Shown piece after piece: positions 33,947 through 46,187 of a stretch of 64,000 bases of DNA. Made by a program: the position numbers and the translations under genes. The notes beneath the pieces are model-generated. The model was not told the DNA's origin, searched no databases, and saw nothing but the letters and a program-made list of their open reading frames with translations. Position 1 is the first letter of the stretch. Every line of letters begins with the position of its first letter. Where the stretch lies: positions 9,850,325-9,914,324 of the forward strand of contig JAAOOA010000033.1 in the NCBI GenBank assembly GCA_012861695.1. The letters are read 5' to 3'. This DNA comes from Trematomus loennbergii. Its lineage: Eukaryota > Chordata > Actinopteri > Perciformes > Nototheniidae.

Positions 33947-36900
33947 CTCAAAACCCTATGGTATTTTCTTTAATAGACATGAGGTTACACGTCATTACGC
34001 TCATTAGTATTGTTGGGAGACTCCAGCTCCAGCTTTTCCTCGCTCTGATGCATTTGATGTGAACTTGTTTGCTGAAGAAGTGTAAGTTGGAGTAAACTTG
34101 TGAAATAATTACTTTTGCCTGAATATCCACTTTCTCAGTGAAATGAAGTGTTGGTGTGTTTATTTAATTTGTCGGACTGCAGGTGTTTTGACCTATGAGT
34201 CACCTTACTGGTGGTTGCTTGTAATGTTAATGATGCAGGTTTTACTCGTTGCTCTCCTCTGAACAAATATGTCAAACTGTAACTGTCTTAAATTGCACAT
34301 TTTGTGATATATCAATGTAAACAATTAAGGTGTGTCCTATTAAAGTGATACATCACATTGTTTCTTGGGGTTTTCCTACTCATCTTACAAGTGTAAGACA
34401 AACACCTGAACATAGTGATAGGGGCTCTTCAGAGGACATGATAAAATTGGGCTGATGCCATCTTTCATCTCAACCTCCCATTTGTGGTCTCAGCCTCCCC
34501 ATGCCTCCTCCCACTCCTCCACCTCCTGCTATACCCTCTCACCTCTGCCCCCCTGTTCCCTCCCTGCTCCTGCTTACCCTTGCCCTCTCCCAGAGGATAA
34601 TCAGTTTAATTAAAACACTTAAACTCCATAGGTCAGGACGGAGGGGAGAATACAAGCTGGTTGAGATAAAAAAATGCTTTGGCAAATTCCTCCCCTCTCT
34701 CTCATTCCTCCACGCCTCTTCCGTGACTCGTCAATGAACCCCAGGAGCTCTCTGATTGGCTCGTTCTGGACTCCTTTAGTCCCCTCTGGTCTACAGTTTA
34801 TATTCTTTAAAGTATTGACGTTGAAATAATTGTATCTCCAAGTGCTTGCCTTGTCATGATGGTGAATTTCCTCAGCGATGTTCTGCATTGGTTTTGCTCT
34901 TGTAATCTGGAATTTTCTTTTTGAGAGAAATGTTGATGACATTAATTGTAGTCTTTCTACTCTGAGTCTCTCCTTATCTGCTCTCTTGTTACTGTGTTTT
35001 GTTAATAATTTTTGCAATCGATGTAAAGGTGCCTGCGCTCAAGGACAACATAGATTTAGTGAACCACATGACAATATGCAACAATGGAGCTTTCTGAATA
35101 GGTGATGTTTAAACATAATGGATAACCTCATCCTCTTTACAGCGTCATCTGATGGGTGGGTTGAGGTTTAGCAAAGGGAATGATAATGTTGCTTGTAAAG
35201 AACTTTGCAACCTTGCAGGACTTCAAATGTTTTGTTTTGTCAAAAAGACTGTTATTGTTTTTCTCTTGTATAAACTTAGAGTTCATTTCAAGGTTTTAAG
35301 CTAGTTTCACTCGAAATAACAGTGAAGCCCATGTTTTCTGAATATTCTAACAGTTTTATAAATGTCCTTTCTTTATGCTGTTTTATGCTAAAAAACATAC
35401 ATGCACAATTTCTTTAAGCTTCTAAAAATAGTTTCTCACTCACTTCAGCCCTTGACTTTATTAGCCTGTCCCCAAAGGGAATTGAAAGGGCCATTACAAA
35501 CCTTTTGTCTCTTGTGGTTCTTACTATGCACGGTGACAAGATACTGTAACCCAGACTTTGCTGACTTTCATATTCTCATGTATTCTTTTCTGCCTTGAGG
35601 CTCTCCGCTGGAATACACCCTTTTGGCACGACTTGCGCTCTGTTTCTGTCTGCTGTAAGCTCCATGTCTAACCGCGTAAAGATGTTTGGCTGAGGAGCGT
35701 TCCTTCTTGACGATACACAACATATGTCAAAGTATGAAAACATGAAAACACGTGCCCTGCGTATGTACAAGAAGTGATAAAACCCCAAACGGGCACATGC
35801 TGATGTGAACATGACTTGCTTGTAAACAGGTTTGAATACCGTATCTGCATGCATATTTACACTCCCACGCACGCACGCACGCACAGAGACGAGAATCAGC
35901 ATGTGAGTTTGGAGACAGGGGAATAGAAATGCAAATGCTCTTCTCTTCAAGTCACTGACATGGCATCCATGGGGAGATGAATATGTGAGGGGGAGATGGG
36001 GAAAGGGAGAGATATAGATAGGGATGGTGCTGATTCCCTGTGTGTTCTCTGTCTCCTCTGCCCTGACGCACATCGCAACGTGCTTCTCAGGCAGCGGAAA
36101 TAGATGAGTCTCAGGAGGCTGTGGCGTCCCCAACAAGCCCTCCTCTGTATTCTTATGTTTCTCATTTCACTTTTCCTCTGTCTCTCTTTTCCTCTGTTAC
36201 GTGACTGTGCCAAAAGCGGCGAGCTATGCCGCATAATTTCCTTTTTTCTCAATTCCTCTTTTAGCCTGCTCGTCTCTGAGTCATATGCTGCTTTTCCTGC
36301 ATAGTCAGGTTGCAAGTCGTGTGAGAGCAGGATTTGCGGAGGCACATGCGCGCTGCGAGACACCGTGACTGACCTGATTGCTGAGAGGGAGAGACGGGCA
36401 GAAGGAGAAGAGAAGGAGATAAAGGCTGACACAACGAGAGAATACTTCCAGACATGTCAGAGCTGCCTTTAGTTCCCTTCATTTTTCTGTGCCAAATTAA
36501 GTACATTATATACAATGGCACTACACAATACTCATATTATATCATAGCTTAGGCAGAATATGCTCTTGTGTGTATGTCCAACACTGGGTTGCAGTTGCAA
36601 AGCTATTAAATTAGCTTTTCTAGACAAAAATCGAACCCAGTTAATGTTACTCACGGGTTTTTTAATGCCATGCTCTACCCATAGAATAATGTATGACAAA
36701 CATCAGAGAAAACTAGTGCAGGGCTCCTCTGAAAGAAACACTGTGTTAGACAACACTTTGCCCAGGTTTAGGCCTCAATCAAATTCAAGGCTGTGTTGAC
36801 CATACAAAGGTACATTCCTTTGTCCTTAAGCCAGCTCATAAATATACTAAGTTTTACATTTGAGGTGATCTTGGGGACTTTACCAAGAATAACATCTAAA

Positions 36901-37910
36901 AGGCAAAAACTAAATGTTGCTCAGTTCTCTTAAAAGGAAAAATATAAAAAAGCTAAATGAGTGACAACAATTGTTGAATGTCCTTGGGGAAATGTAGCAT
37001 TTCATATCATTCAGATTTCTTTTGTCAAAAAAAAGACTACGGAAAATTGTTAGGGTTTACTAACAATTGGCTAAATATTCGATGTCTTTTATCCCAAGAG
37101 GAGATGACCCCCAAAATGACTTTACTTTGGTTATTAAAGACATTATTTGATACTCTTGACTTGCACATAACAGGTACTGAAGAGGCAGCTCTTTCTTAAT
37201 CCGGCTTCTAGGAATATACAACGTTGATTACTCGTGCATCGGTAAAAGATATTGCAGCCCTAACATTTAGCCATTGAGTTAAGTTTTAATATAGCAGCTA
37301 TAACGACTGTTCTCCAGTCCCTTTAATTGTTTTCATTCGTCACAATAACACCGTGGCTTTCTCTCATAGCCACTGCTCTTAACTTCCCTCCTTATTTGAA
37401 TGCTCCTGTAAGACCAATTTCCAAGTCTCTCATGTAGTTCGAAATCCATAATTTGCTTGGCCTCCACGACTTCTATCTCCCTGAGCTAGTCTTTTTATTG
37501 TAAAGAAGAGATACAATTCAACTCTAGATATTTCTTTTTTTGGTTGCACAGAGCCTGTAGCAAAAAGAAGACTGAGGTGGTTGGATTCAGGCCAAACTCA
37601 TCCGGGATGTATGCGAGTCCAGAGGCAGAGACATTACACTTTGTACTGTCTTAAGGCACTTTTCTTCTATTACGCTGCCATCTTCTCTTCAAATCTGTCA
37701 CTCTCTCTATCCACATTGCCTTCTTTCTCTCCCCTTTTCTCCTTAAAACCCCCTTTCTGTCTTTTTTGTTTCCTTTTTTCCTTTTAGTTTGTCTCTCCCT
37801 GTTATTAGCCTGAGAAGATATCTGTCAATCTCTACAGTACCTTTACTCGGTGTGTTTGTTGAAGTGTTTATGCTGTAGTATTTCTCTTTGTTGGCAGTAA
37901 CATCTCAAGT
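33947..37910. other. Intergenic DNA, no gene recognised
   Basis: No exon with domain content is visible. Pyrimidine-rich tracts (34490-34590) give proline-rich frames. A (CGCA)n run lies near 35870, and a 186-codon minus-strand frame at 35576-36136 spans this repeat without motif or splice support. Confidence 0.5.
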
Positions 37911-38401
37911 GACTAAACCAGGGGTATCAAACTCAAGGCCCGGGGGCCAAATCCGGCCCGCGACTTCATTTTATGTGGCCCGCAAGAGCTTGCAAAGAAT
38001 ATAATATGTTTATTATACGGTTACATGCTACTTTACAGAAGCACGTTGCCCATGAACTACATGTCCCACAATGCATCTCAAATTTGACTTTTTTTCTCAG
38101 AATCTGACTTTTTTTTCTTCAAAATATGCTTTTTTTCTCAGAATTAGCTTTTTTTTTCTTTCAAAATGTCACTAATTTTTTTGTTTTTCCAGAATTTGGA
38201 ATTCTTTTTAAATCATGTTGTGACATTCTTACTGAAGAGACTTGCAATTATTTTCCCTAGACTTCTGCGTTCGTAGTTGACGTAGTTAATTAAGAAGTTA
38301 TTACCCTATCCGATAATAATCCAATGCAGAGGCAATGATGTAATAATAATAATACATTATTTTATATATATTATATATTTATATATGTATTTTTATATAG
38401 T

Positions 38402-38822
38402 TGTTACGTGCCGTAGTGTTTGTGTGTGTGTGTCTCTCTCTCTCCCTCTGGTTGTCCCTAGGTGCAGCCTCTCCCCAGGTGCAGCCTCTCCCCAGGTGCT
38501 CCCAATCCCCAATCAGGGTCTCCATATAGGACCTGAGGAAGGGCAGTCGCTCTCCCTTCTCCTCTGGCTGCATGTGTGCAGCATGTCTCTGTCTCTGTGT
38601 GAGGCCTGTGTTTTTGTGAAGTGTTAGGAGATGTGCTCCAGTTTGTTCGTGTATGGTTTATTTTGGTTTGCTTTGCAAGTTGGCTGGTGAGCCCTTTTTT
38701 TATCCATTAAAACCTCACTTTGTGGCTTTATAGCTCAGTTTCCTCTCCTTTTTTCTCTCTCCCGGTTATTTCATATGTTGTTACTTCCCTCTGGTTCCCC
38801 TAGCCCAGTAGGGAACGTAACA
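38402..38822 (+). repeat. 5' LTR, second copy
   Basis: TGTTACGTGCCG...GGGAACGTAACA. It carries tandemly repeated GGTGCAGCCTCTCCCCA units. It matches the LTR at 40492-40901 with visible indels, so it is older or more diverged than the pair at 9-12 kb. Confidence 0.9.
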
Positions 38823-38839
38823 TGGGGGCTCGTCCGATC
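38823..38839 (+). promoter_or_regulatory. Primer binding site, tRNA-Pro type
   Basis: TGGGGGCTCGTCCGATC directly follows the LTR end ...GTAACA. The first 14 bases match the complement of the tRNA-Pro 3' end. Confidence 0.8.
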
Positions 38840-39304
38840 TTTGAGACAAAGAGTGAGTATTTGTTTGTTGTTTAGTGTGATTGTGTTTGGTGGTGAGCAG
38901 TAGTGTGTGTGTGTATATAAGTGTAGCATTGGCTGAAGTCTCTTACTGTTGAACAGCTTCCTCAGTTTAGATAGGGGAGTGTCTAGCTGGGCTGAATCAG
39001 TCTTTCCTTCAGGCACTCATTTATTATTTTGCCTTTTTTATTTTCGGGGTAATCCTGGGTGGGGATTTAGTCCCTGTTGGGGGCAGGCGTTTCAGGGTTT
39101 CGGCCGCTGATGTTTGCCTTTAAAGTCGCCTCGAGCCCGGCACGCTCCAGAAGATAGTTAGGTAAGTGTGGTAGGCAGGATCTGGGGAAGTTTGTTATTT
39201 GGAAGACTAGAGTCAATTTTGTGTAGCATCAGATATATTTGCCTGTTGAGTGAGGTGATTTAATTGTAGCTGGCGAGTAGTTGCAAATTAGTTTGTGTGT
39301 TTAG

Positions 39305-40398
39305 TATGGCCTCCCTTGTGTTGGTGAGTCCTCTCATACTGGTTCTAAATTAGATGCCAGGTTGAAAGTGAGGTTAGCTCGTCTCCAGTGGGAGAAGGAG
39401 GAGCGTGAGCGAGATTTTCAGCTCAGGAGGGAGCTGGAGATCAGAAGTTGGATGCAGACACAGCTTTCAGGATGCGTCAGCTAGAGCTGCAGACAGGTTC
39501 AGTGGGGTTCTCTTCGGGTACACAACCATTGTCAGGTTCTGATGCTCCTTTTGATGTTGGTAACAACATTCAGCTGGTTCCAGTATTTCGTGAGTCTGAA
39601 GTTGAGTCATACTTTGTTGTGTTTGAGCGCATTGCTGCTGCTTTGCACTGGCCCAAAGATGTGTGGGCCATACTGTTACAGTGCAAGTTAGTTGGTAAGG
39701 CTCAGATGGTTTGCTCTTCTCTTCCTGTTGAAGATGTATTGTGTACGAAAAAGTTAAATGCGCTATTCTCAAAGTGTATGAGCTTGTGCCTGAGGCTTAT
39801 AGACAGCGTTTTCGTGGCCTAAAGAAAACACCTGGCCAAACTTTTGTAGACTTTGCAATGGAGAAGAGCAAGCTATTCAACGGATGGTGTAAGGCATCAA
39901 AGGCTGACGACTTAACTTCAGTTTGTGATCTCATAGTGCTGGAGGAGTTTAAAAACTGTGTCCCAGAACATACTGTTGTTTTAAATGAACGAAAAATAAC
40001 CTCCTTGCAGCAGGCTGCCACCATGGCGGATGAGCTGGTGTTAATGCACAGTGGTGTTTTGGCTCAGAGCGATTCTCCTCATCGTGTTGGTTTCCGGAAA
40101 GCTTGTAACAGGCGTGCCACACATGCTCACTCTGTTTCTCTTCCAGGACCCAAGAAAAAGAGATTGTTTCTTTTGTCTTGACCCTGGTCATCTAGTGGCA
40201 GAGTGTGTAGCTCGGAAGAAGCAGGTGGCAGCTTCCAAGCGGTCTGTGGAAAAGCCAAGAGACCAGCACCCAGTTGAGATGCGACAGAGTGGTGAGTTGC
40301 AGTTAAGTTCTGCGTCCGTCTGTGACAGTGCTGTGGGTGTTCCCGTTTCTGAAGCGGTGTGGACCTGGCTCAGAGCGATGTGGATCTGTGTTCAGTGA
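39305..40398 (+). pseudogene. Decayed gag of the second LTR element
   Basis: The ATG at 39305 matches the second methionine of the copy at 10890, but a one-base deletion within the first ten codons (GTGTTGGTGAG against GTGTTGGGTGAG) shifts the frame at once. Coding similarity continues in pieces: the coiled-coil end and SCAN-like region at about 39448-39750 and 39741-40060, and one zinc knuckle (C-F-F-C-L-D-P-G-H-L) at about 40168-40207 in another frame. The region of the first knuckle is deleted. It cannot make a full Gag. Confidence 0.85.
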
Positions 40399-40479
40399 GT
40401 GATGTGTGTATTCCGTGTGATGTGTGTGTTCCATGTGTTGCTCCGGTGTTGGCTGCTTGTGGCAGTATAACGTGTGTTT

Positions 40480-40491
40480 TATGGGGGGGGG
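40480..40491 (+). promoter_or_regulatory. Polypurine tract, second copy
   Basis: TTTTATGGGGGGGGG ends just before the TGTTACGTG start of the 3' LTR, the same arrangement as in the first copy. Confidence 0.75.
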
Positions 40492-40901
40492 TGTTACGTG
40501 CCGTAGTGTTTGTGTGGCTCTCCCTCTGGTTGTCCCTAGGTGCAGCCTCTCCCCAGGTGCAGCCTCTCCCCAGGTGCTCCCAATCCCCAATCAGGGCCTC
40601 CATATAGGACCTGAGGAAGGCTGCAGTCGCTCTCTCCTTCTCCTCTGGCTGCATGTGTGCAGCATGTCTCTGTCTCTGTGTGAGGCCTGTGTTTTTGTGA
40701 AGTGTTAGGAGATGTGCTCCAGTTTGTTCGTGTATGGTTTATTTTGGTTTGCTTTGCAAGTTGGCTGGTGCCCTTTTTTTATCCATTAAAACCTCACTTT
40801 GTGGCTTTATAGCTCAGTTTCCTCTCCTTTTTTCTCTCTCCCTGTTATTTCATATGTTGTTACTTCCCTCTGGTTCCCCTAGCCCAGTAGGGAACGTAAC
40901 A
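40492..40901 (+). repeat. 3' LTR, second copy
   Basis: TGTTACGTGCCG...GGAACGTAACA, about 410 bp. It is followed by the ATAGT duplication and the remaining right end of the host hAT element. Confidence 0.9.
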
Positions 40902-40992
40902 ATAGTCTTAAAGTTACAACCGGCCCTTTGAGTGCAACCATAATGCTGATGTGGCCCGTGATGAAATTGAGTTTGACACCCCTGGACTAAAC

Positions 40993-41697
40993 GCTGTAAC
41001 AGAAAAATAAAGAGATTGATGAAGGGAGCCTTTAAGTTAGGCTTAAATGTGATACCATCTGTATATCTCATGAAGCCAATGATGACATTACAGGTGTAAC
41101 TGAGCTAAAAAAAACGAGGTGTTTAGTATTCTAGCTCAGATTTAGATGACTAATTTCAGAGCTTAGTGTGAAGTCCTTTCCCTGTTTAGACTTGTTTTAA
41201 TTTCCCCTTTTTAGTTTTTGTCAGTTAATGAAATGTACAACACACAGCTTTGAACTGTCTTACCTCAGGTCCATCGTCCTAAAATAAAAGCACCACCCTA
41301 CCTACAGTACCTTTTCTTTGACTTGCAATATCCCTATGGATGCACCCATCCAACCTTTTCCGTCCCCATACGTCTGCTTAAAATATGTTAATATCGCGAT
41401 CCAAAAGCAACAACTTTAATCTTCATTACAAAATCTGTAAATGTCATTCTGGAGAAATCATTAGAATCATTTTAATTCAAGGCAAACTGAGGACAGGGAT
41501 TAACATGGAGATTAAAACTGAACCAGAAGGATCAGATTTGTGCATCATTACATTTAGGATCTGCATGTGTTTTACAGGCATATCATAGTCATAAATCTGC
41601 ATTATAGTGGGTGATTAAGCAGTACACTCTGGGGCATTTGATTGAAGTTACATGTCATGTTAATGAATGTTCTCTATATTCATTAGGTAAAAATGTA
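40993..41697. other. Intergenic DNA, no gene recognised
   Basis: I see nothing recognisable in this AT-rich stretch between two transposons. Confidence 0.5.
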
Positions 41698-42081
41698 GTT
41701 ATAACTAGGGCTGTCAAGTTAACGCGTTAATAACGCGTTAACGCAAAAAAAAAATTAACGCCACTAATTATTTTAACGCGATTAACGCATGTGTATTTTT
41801 TGTCCTCGGCCGCCCCGTAGTTTCAGAGCGCATCGAGTTTAAAATACCATCTACAAGCTGATGCTGACAGCCGCGCTCCTGCCGCCCGCTTGTGGCAGAC
41901 CACACTTCCACGCTCACCGGCAGGCCCGGACTGGCCATCGGGAGGACCGGGAGGGTGTGTGTATGTGTGGCGCGACTCGAGCGAGGCACACGTGTTGTTG
42001 TTAGCATCTGGTGCTAGCTAGCTGCGCTAACGGATATAAGGAGCGACATTTCGCCGACAACTGCGCCGAGCACTTCACTTT

Positions 42082-42240
42082 ATGCAGGTAGCCAGACAGT
42101 GGGACATTGTACGAAAAGTCAGCACACTCAGCACGGATAGTGCGCGCAACATGATTGCAGCGTCCAGGCAGCTCCCGTTCGAGCATATATGCCTTGAGCT
42201 GCACATAGCTCCAACGATCCATCAGTGTCTTCTACACGCA
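42082..42240 (+). pseudogene. hAT transposase fragment
   Basis: A short open stretch with T-D-S-A-R-N-M-I-A-A-S-R-Q-L-P-F-E-H-I matches the style of the conserved T-D-x-A-x-N-M...C-x-A-H region of ZBED-like hAT transposases, where the enzyme's catalytic core lies. Only about 50 residues remain before a CA microsatellite. It is a dead fragment inside the element at 41706. Confidence 0.6.
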
Positions 42241-42304
42241 CGCACGCACACGCACACGCACACGCACACGCACACGCACACGCACACGCACACGCACACA
42301 CACT
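42236..42304. repeat. (ACGCAC)n/(AC)n microsatellite
   Basis: Regular CGCACA repeats for about 65 bp within the hAT-like element. Confidence 0.95.
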
Positions 42305-42616
42305 GTATTGTATTATTGTATGAGAGAGGTTAGGTTGAATTGAGAATATTCATGAGAATATTTGTCATTGTTCAAATGATAATAGACAAACATATAAAGC
42401 ATATTTGTCCACTCATATGTTGATTGAGGTACATTTAGAACAGATAAATGTGCGATTAATCGCGATTAACTATGGACAATCATGCGATTAAATATTTTAA
42501 TCGACTGACAGCCCTAATTATAACTATTATATATAGATATAATATAATATATTAATATTTTTTCAAAATCGGCCAATAGCCTTCCTTTAACCTCTGATTT
42601 AAACATACAACACAGA

Positions 42617-42814
42617 GGGTGTTTCTCAATCGCGAGTAAAGCTGCTGGCGGAAGATGTAAGGGGGCCTCTCATATGACGCACACCTGCACACTTGCTAGC
42701 CTGTTCCACTCTTTGTTTTCCGAATGCCAGGAAGTATTCTTGCCTCGCTTCTGAAGGAAGATGCTCGGCAGACATGTGCTACCAAGCAAGCGTACTCGCG
42801 ATTGAGAAACACCC
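42617..42814. mobile_element. Small palindromic MITE
   Basis: GGGTGTTTCTCAATCGCGAG at the left is exactly complemented by CTCGCGATTGAGAAACACCC at the right, giving inverted ends of about 22 bp around a 198-bp element. No clear target duplication is visible. Superfamily unknown. Confidence 0.8.
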
Positions 42815-44755
42815 ATAGCCTTTCGCAAGATTTTAAGCTTGACTGATCATTACGAATCAAATATTACATTTCTTTCCTCCTTGAGTGAGAATAAGAGTTT
42901 GAATGATACATATAAAGTGACAGACCTTGTACTCATGCATGCACTCATTTATCACAGCATTTAGTGTGTGCACACAGAGATGCTCTCCAGTCTCCACCTT
43001 GATGCCGGTATGAGAGTGTTTGTGTGCGTCTCCCCAGAGCGTGGGTTTGTTAGTTCAGTCAGCTTACCTGCTCACCTGTGGTACCATATATCTCAGCTTC
43101 TTAATCTAATTTGACTGCATTCCTCTGCCTCTGCCAACAGCCTCGGTGTGATTCTGCTGTCAGGCACAAAGTAATGAAAACACATAAAGCTATCATTCCC
43201 TGCCACTGGCTGTGGGGCCGACCTGTACTGCACGCACACACGCACGCACACACGAGGATCATGCTCTCACATAACGTGTCGTCATACACACATGTGCACA
43301 CACAAGCACAGATGCACACATGAGGCGGTGCTGCACTTTAAATTACTCCACTGTCATCAGGCTTTTATTGATGGTTCTTTCTTTCATAACTTCTATATGA
43401 TAAGCTCTTATTGGCCATGTCATTTTTCTACGGCCACGTTGGGATGGGAGGGTTTATTTGGTCTGAGGTCCACATTGATGTCGATTATAGCTGCTGTAAG
43501 CTTGCAATAATGTTTCATTGTGGTGTTTCTATATTTCTGGCTGGGTTTGTAAAGCTATGATATTGATTTCAAACACAGAACACATGTTAATGCAGACATG
43601 TTTTGCCATAAATGATTGTTGTTTAGAGTATATTTCAATTTATTTATAGTTGAAGCACTTTTTTTAATAGACGTTTGGTTTCAATACTTTTTGCTTCGTT
43701 TAACACATATGAATAATTCATAGGTTATTGAACAAACGACTAGTGGTTCAGTAAAGCTTTACATGTTTCACTTTAGATAATGATTCTCAGTAAAACTACA
43801 AATATACATTTTTCTTCAACTTTCTTTTTTGTTAATTCAGGTAAATATTATGTTGCTATTTAGATTTTTCCATCTTGAAATACTTTACTTAATATCTACA
43901 TACTTTTCTATTTCACTCTTATATTCGCATATCAACCATCGAGCAAAGCCATTGGAACAGTTTGAGGTTAATTAACTTTAGTAATGGTTATTTAACAGCA
44001 GTCATTGTGCGAAGTTTAACTTTTTAAGCTCCGAGTTAAATTTGTATGAGTTTTATTCATCCGCCTTCCTCTGACATGCTCGTTATTCGTCAAGCTGCCT
44101 ACCCTTTTTTGGAGTATTATTCTTATATGAAAATGATTTCACACACACACACACACACACACACACCACACACCCATTCCACCAACGTCATCCCTATGTG
44201 GCCTTGCAGCATAATGTCAGTAATATGATTCTGTAAAAGCGGAGCAGAGGGTGTAACTTAAATCACTCTGAAAAGAATACTGAGAAGCTCAGGAGGAGAG
44301 ATTGGTTTATTGTAAAGAGATAAAAAAAGTTACAAGATTGGAAGACTCAAAGCCTGCTTGTGAGTGACGATGGACGATATACATAAAAATGCTCAACTTG
44401 TATGAAAACAAATGCAAAGTTTGCGAGACAGCTCTGACTTCAGAGACAGAAGATAGTCTCATTGTAAATGGCCTTGAGACACCACCATGTCTATAACTCA
44501 TCATAAAGATGTTCATTTGATGTATTTCTGCCCTCTTAGAGTTTCCTGAAATGTCCCCCTTGGTGTCTTACATCTTAAACTGGCAGTATATTATCTGCCT
44601 TAAACTACATCCACCCTACCTGTTGTGTGTGATAAACAAGAGGAAAGTAAATGTATTTTATTCTTTCTCCAAATCCCTGAAATTTGCAAATTTTGGCTTC
44701 CTTTCTTTTTACGGTACTCCACGTCACCCTCTTTCCTCTCATCCTGCTCACCTTT
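42815..44755. other. Intergenic DNA, no gene recognised
   Basis: CA microsatellites near 43230-43320 and 44143-44166. No exon or RNA gene recognised. Confidence 0.5.
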
Positions 44756-44758
44756 TAA

Positions 44759-45370
44759 GACCCCATTTACACGCAAACGCATACGAAACGCAAACGAACC
44801 GAATACGATATCAAAAAAGTCTTCCGTTCACACGACCGCTCGGGAGCGCTGGAGACGCTGTAGTACATATGCCGGGCCTGTAAGTGGCGCTGTTTCTGCC
44901 ACAAAATACACCAAAAGCAGCGAAGAAGACCCCAGAGCATGGTTGCCATGGTTGCCCTTCTGTTTATGCCCCGCGGTGGATTTAGCAACATGTAGTTCAT
45001 GTAATTCTCCATGTCCACTTGTTGGTGATGGTTGTGGTAGAGGAGCTGTAGATGTTGCACTAACTTCTGTAGCATGGTCAGTAGCAGTAGCAGTAGCTAC
45101 TGACAGTAGCTACTGACCATGCTACAGCAGTGAGCAGCAAAGGTGGGGAGAGGTGGGGCTATGGCTTCATCGTTATCAGGAAATGATCGTATAGGGTGTA
45201 CACATGGAGCCGTTTGGCCCCCCAGAGCGTTCCGTTTGCAGATCTATCCACCTTGGGACCCGTTATCGTTTGCAGGGTCCGTTTCCGTTATGGCCTCGTG
45301 TGAACGAACGGGCTATACGAAAGAGAAAAGTTGCGGATACAACCGTTTGCGTTCTCGTGTAAACAGCACC
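44759..45370. mobile_element. Harbinger-like MITE, relative of 7909-8719
   Basis: TAA flanks both sides (44756-44758 and 45371-45373). The ends are GACCCCATTTACACG and the complement of CGTGTAAACAGCACC, diverged inverted repeats. Interior blocks match the 7909 element in reverse orientation, for example GGAGCCGTTTGGCCCCCCAG and CAGATCTATCCACC. No transposase. The 163-codon frame at 44625-45116 crosses the element boundary and is not a gene. Confidence 0.8.
45067..45127. repeat. Hairpin with 19-bp perfect stem
   Basis: CTGTAGCATGGTCAGTAGC (45067-45085) is exactly complementary to 45109-45127. The loop itself contains AGTAGC/GCTACT pairs. It lies inside the Harbinger-like MITE. Confidence 0.85.
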
Positions 45371-45829
45371 TAAAACACCCACCACCAGATGCTCCTTTCC
45401 ACCTGGGCTGGCCTGGAGATCTGCCAATTGTTAGCACTCTGAGTTACCATTTGGTTTCATAACACAACCCTCTGAACTATAGGATCTACCATTTACAACC
45501 ACATTTCTGCTGTCATGGCTGTGACACTCTACTTTCTCTCTGACACCAAGATTGAAGCTCACGCCTCTGCTCTCCTTTTTATCTGCGGCTGGAAATCTGC
45601 CCGCCATCTCAACCTCAATCTGGACAAGAAAGGGCTGTTTTTTCCCGCCTGGAAAATCCTGCTCTCTACAAGAGCTTTCTATCACAAGCAACAAGCCTCT
45701 TTCCCAGTCTGCCAAAACCTCAACTCAAAAACATGCTTTCAGTTTAAGGCCAAACTACAGTATTGTCCTTCATTTTTGCTCTCTTAAAATGTTCTAAAGA
45801 TGAACTGTCTTGGACCTACCATTTCTTAA

Positions 45830-46180
45830 TGGTAGGGGGCGGGAGTGGTTCAGTCTGTAGGGGATTGGACTTTGGACCGAAGGGTTGCCGGTTCACGTCC
45901 CCGATCGGACCAAAGAATACGGAGTGTGGACTGGTACTGGAGAGGGGCCAGTTCACTTCCTGGGCCACTGCCGAAGTGCCCTTGAGCAAGGCACCTAACC
46001 CCCAACTGCTCACTGGCGCCGGCTAGACTGGCTGCCTCCGCTCTGACCTCTCAACTGCATGTGCATATAACTGTGTATTTGTATATGTATGGGCATGTTC
46101 TAAAAAGTGTGTATTGTGTGTACTGTATAACCTGTATGCGACAGAGTGGAAACTGACCTTAATAAAGGTCCATCTTCTTC
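45830..46180 (+). mobile_element. tRNA-derived SINE with target duplication
   Basis: TTCTTAA flanks both sides (45823-45829 and 46181-46187). The head resembles a tRNA with an A-box-like GAGTGGTTCAGTCTG and the B box GGTTCACGTCC. The body contains GTGCCCTTGAGCAAGGCACC, a core widely seen in fish SINEs (V-SINE-like). The tail ends AATAAAGG then (CTT)n. It depends on a LINE for movement. Confidence 0.85.
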
Positions 46181-46187
46181 TTCTTAA

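Larger units (their letters stand above)
38402..40901 (+). mobile_element. Degenerate gag-only LTR retrotransposon, plus strand
   Basis: Two LTRs (38402-38822 and 40492-40901), a primer binding site at 38823, decayed gag and a poly-G polypurine tract mark a second copy of the family at 8980-11826, in the opposite orientation. ATAGT flanks both ends (38397-38401 and 40902-40906). Like the first copy it has no pol, so the gag-only structure is a property of the family rather than damage to one copy. Confidence 0.9.
37919..40984. mobile_element. hAT element split by an LTR retrotransposon
   Basis: The left end starts CAGGGGTATCAAACTCAAGG; the right end reverse-complemented starts CAGGGGTGTCAAACTCAATT. 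GACTAAAC is duplicated exactly on both sides (37911-37918 and 40985-40992), the 8-bp signature of hAT transposition. The hAT parts are 37919-38401 and 40902-40984; everything between is the LTR element. No transposase is seen. Confidence 0.9.
41706..42516. mobile_element. hAT-like element with transposase remnant
   Basis: The ends are TAGGGCTGTCAAGTTAACGC and the complement of ...CGACTGACAGCCCTA. The flanks GTTATAAC (41698-41705) and ATTATAAC (42517-42524) are an 8-bp duplication with one change. The termini are rich in AACGCG/TTAATCGCG. The interior holds a fragment of hAT transposase and an (ACGCAC)n tract. Confidence 0.85.

Noticed and set aside
34490..34600. Proline-rich coding exon
   Set aside because: Pyrimidine-rich low-complexity DNA without splice sites.
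35576..36136. 186-codon minus-strand frame
   Set aside because: It spans a (CGCA)n run, has no recognisable motif, and its composition matches surrounding non-coding DNA.
44625..45116. 163-codon plus-strand frame
   Set aside because: It crosses the left boundary of the Harbinger-like MITE at 44759 and consists mainly of transposon sequence.
45843..45905. tRNA gene
   Set aside because: Same reason: SINE head with a B box, followed by a SINE body and flanked by TTCTTAA duplications.
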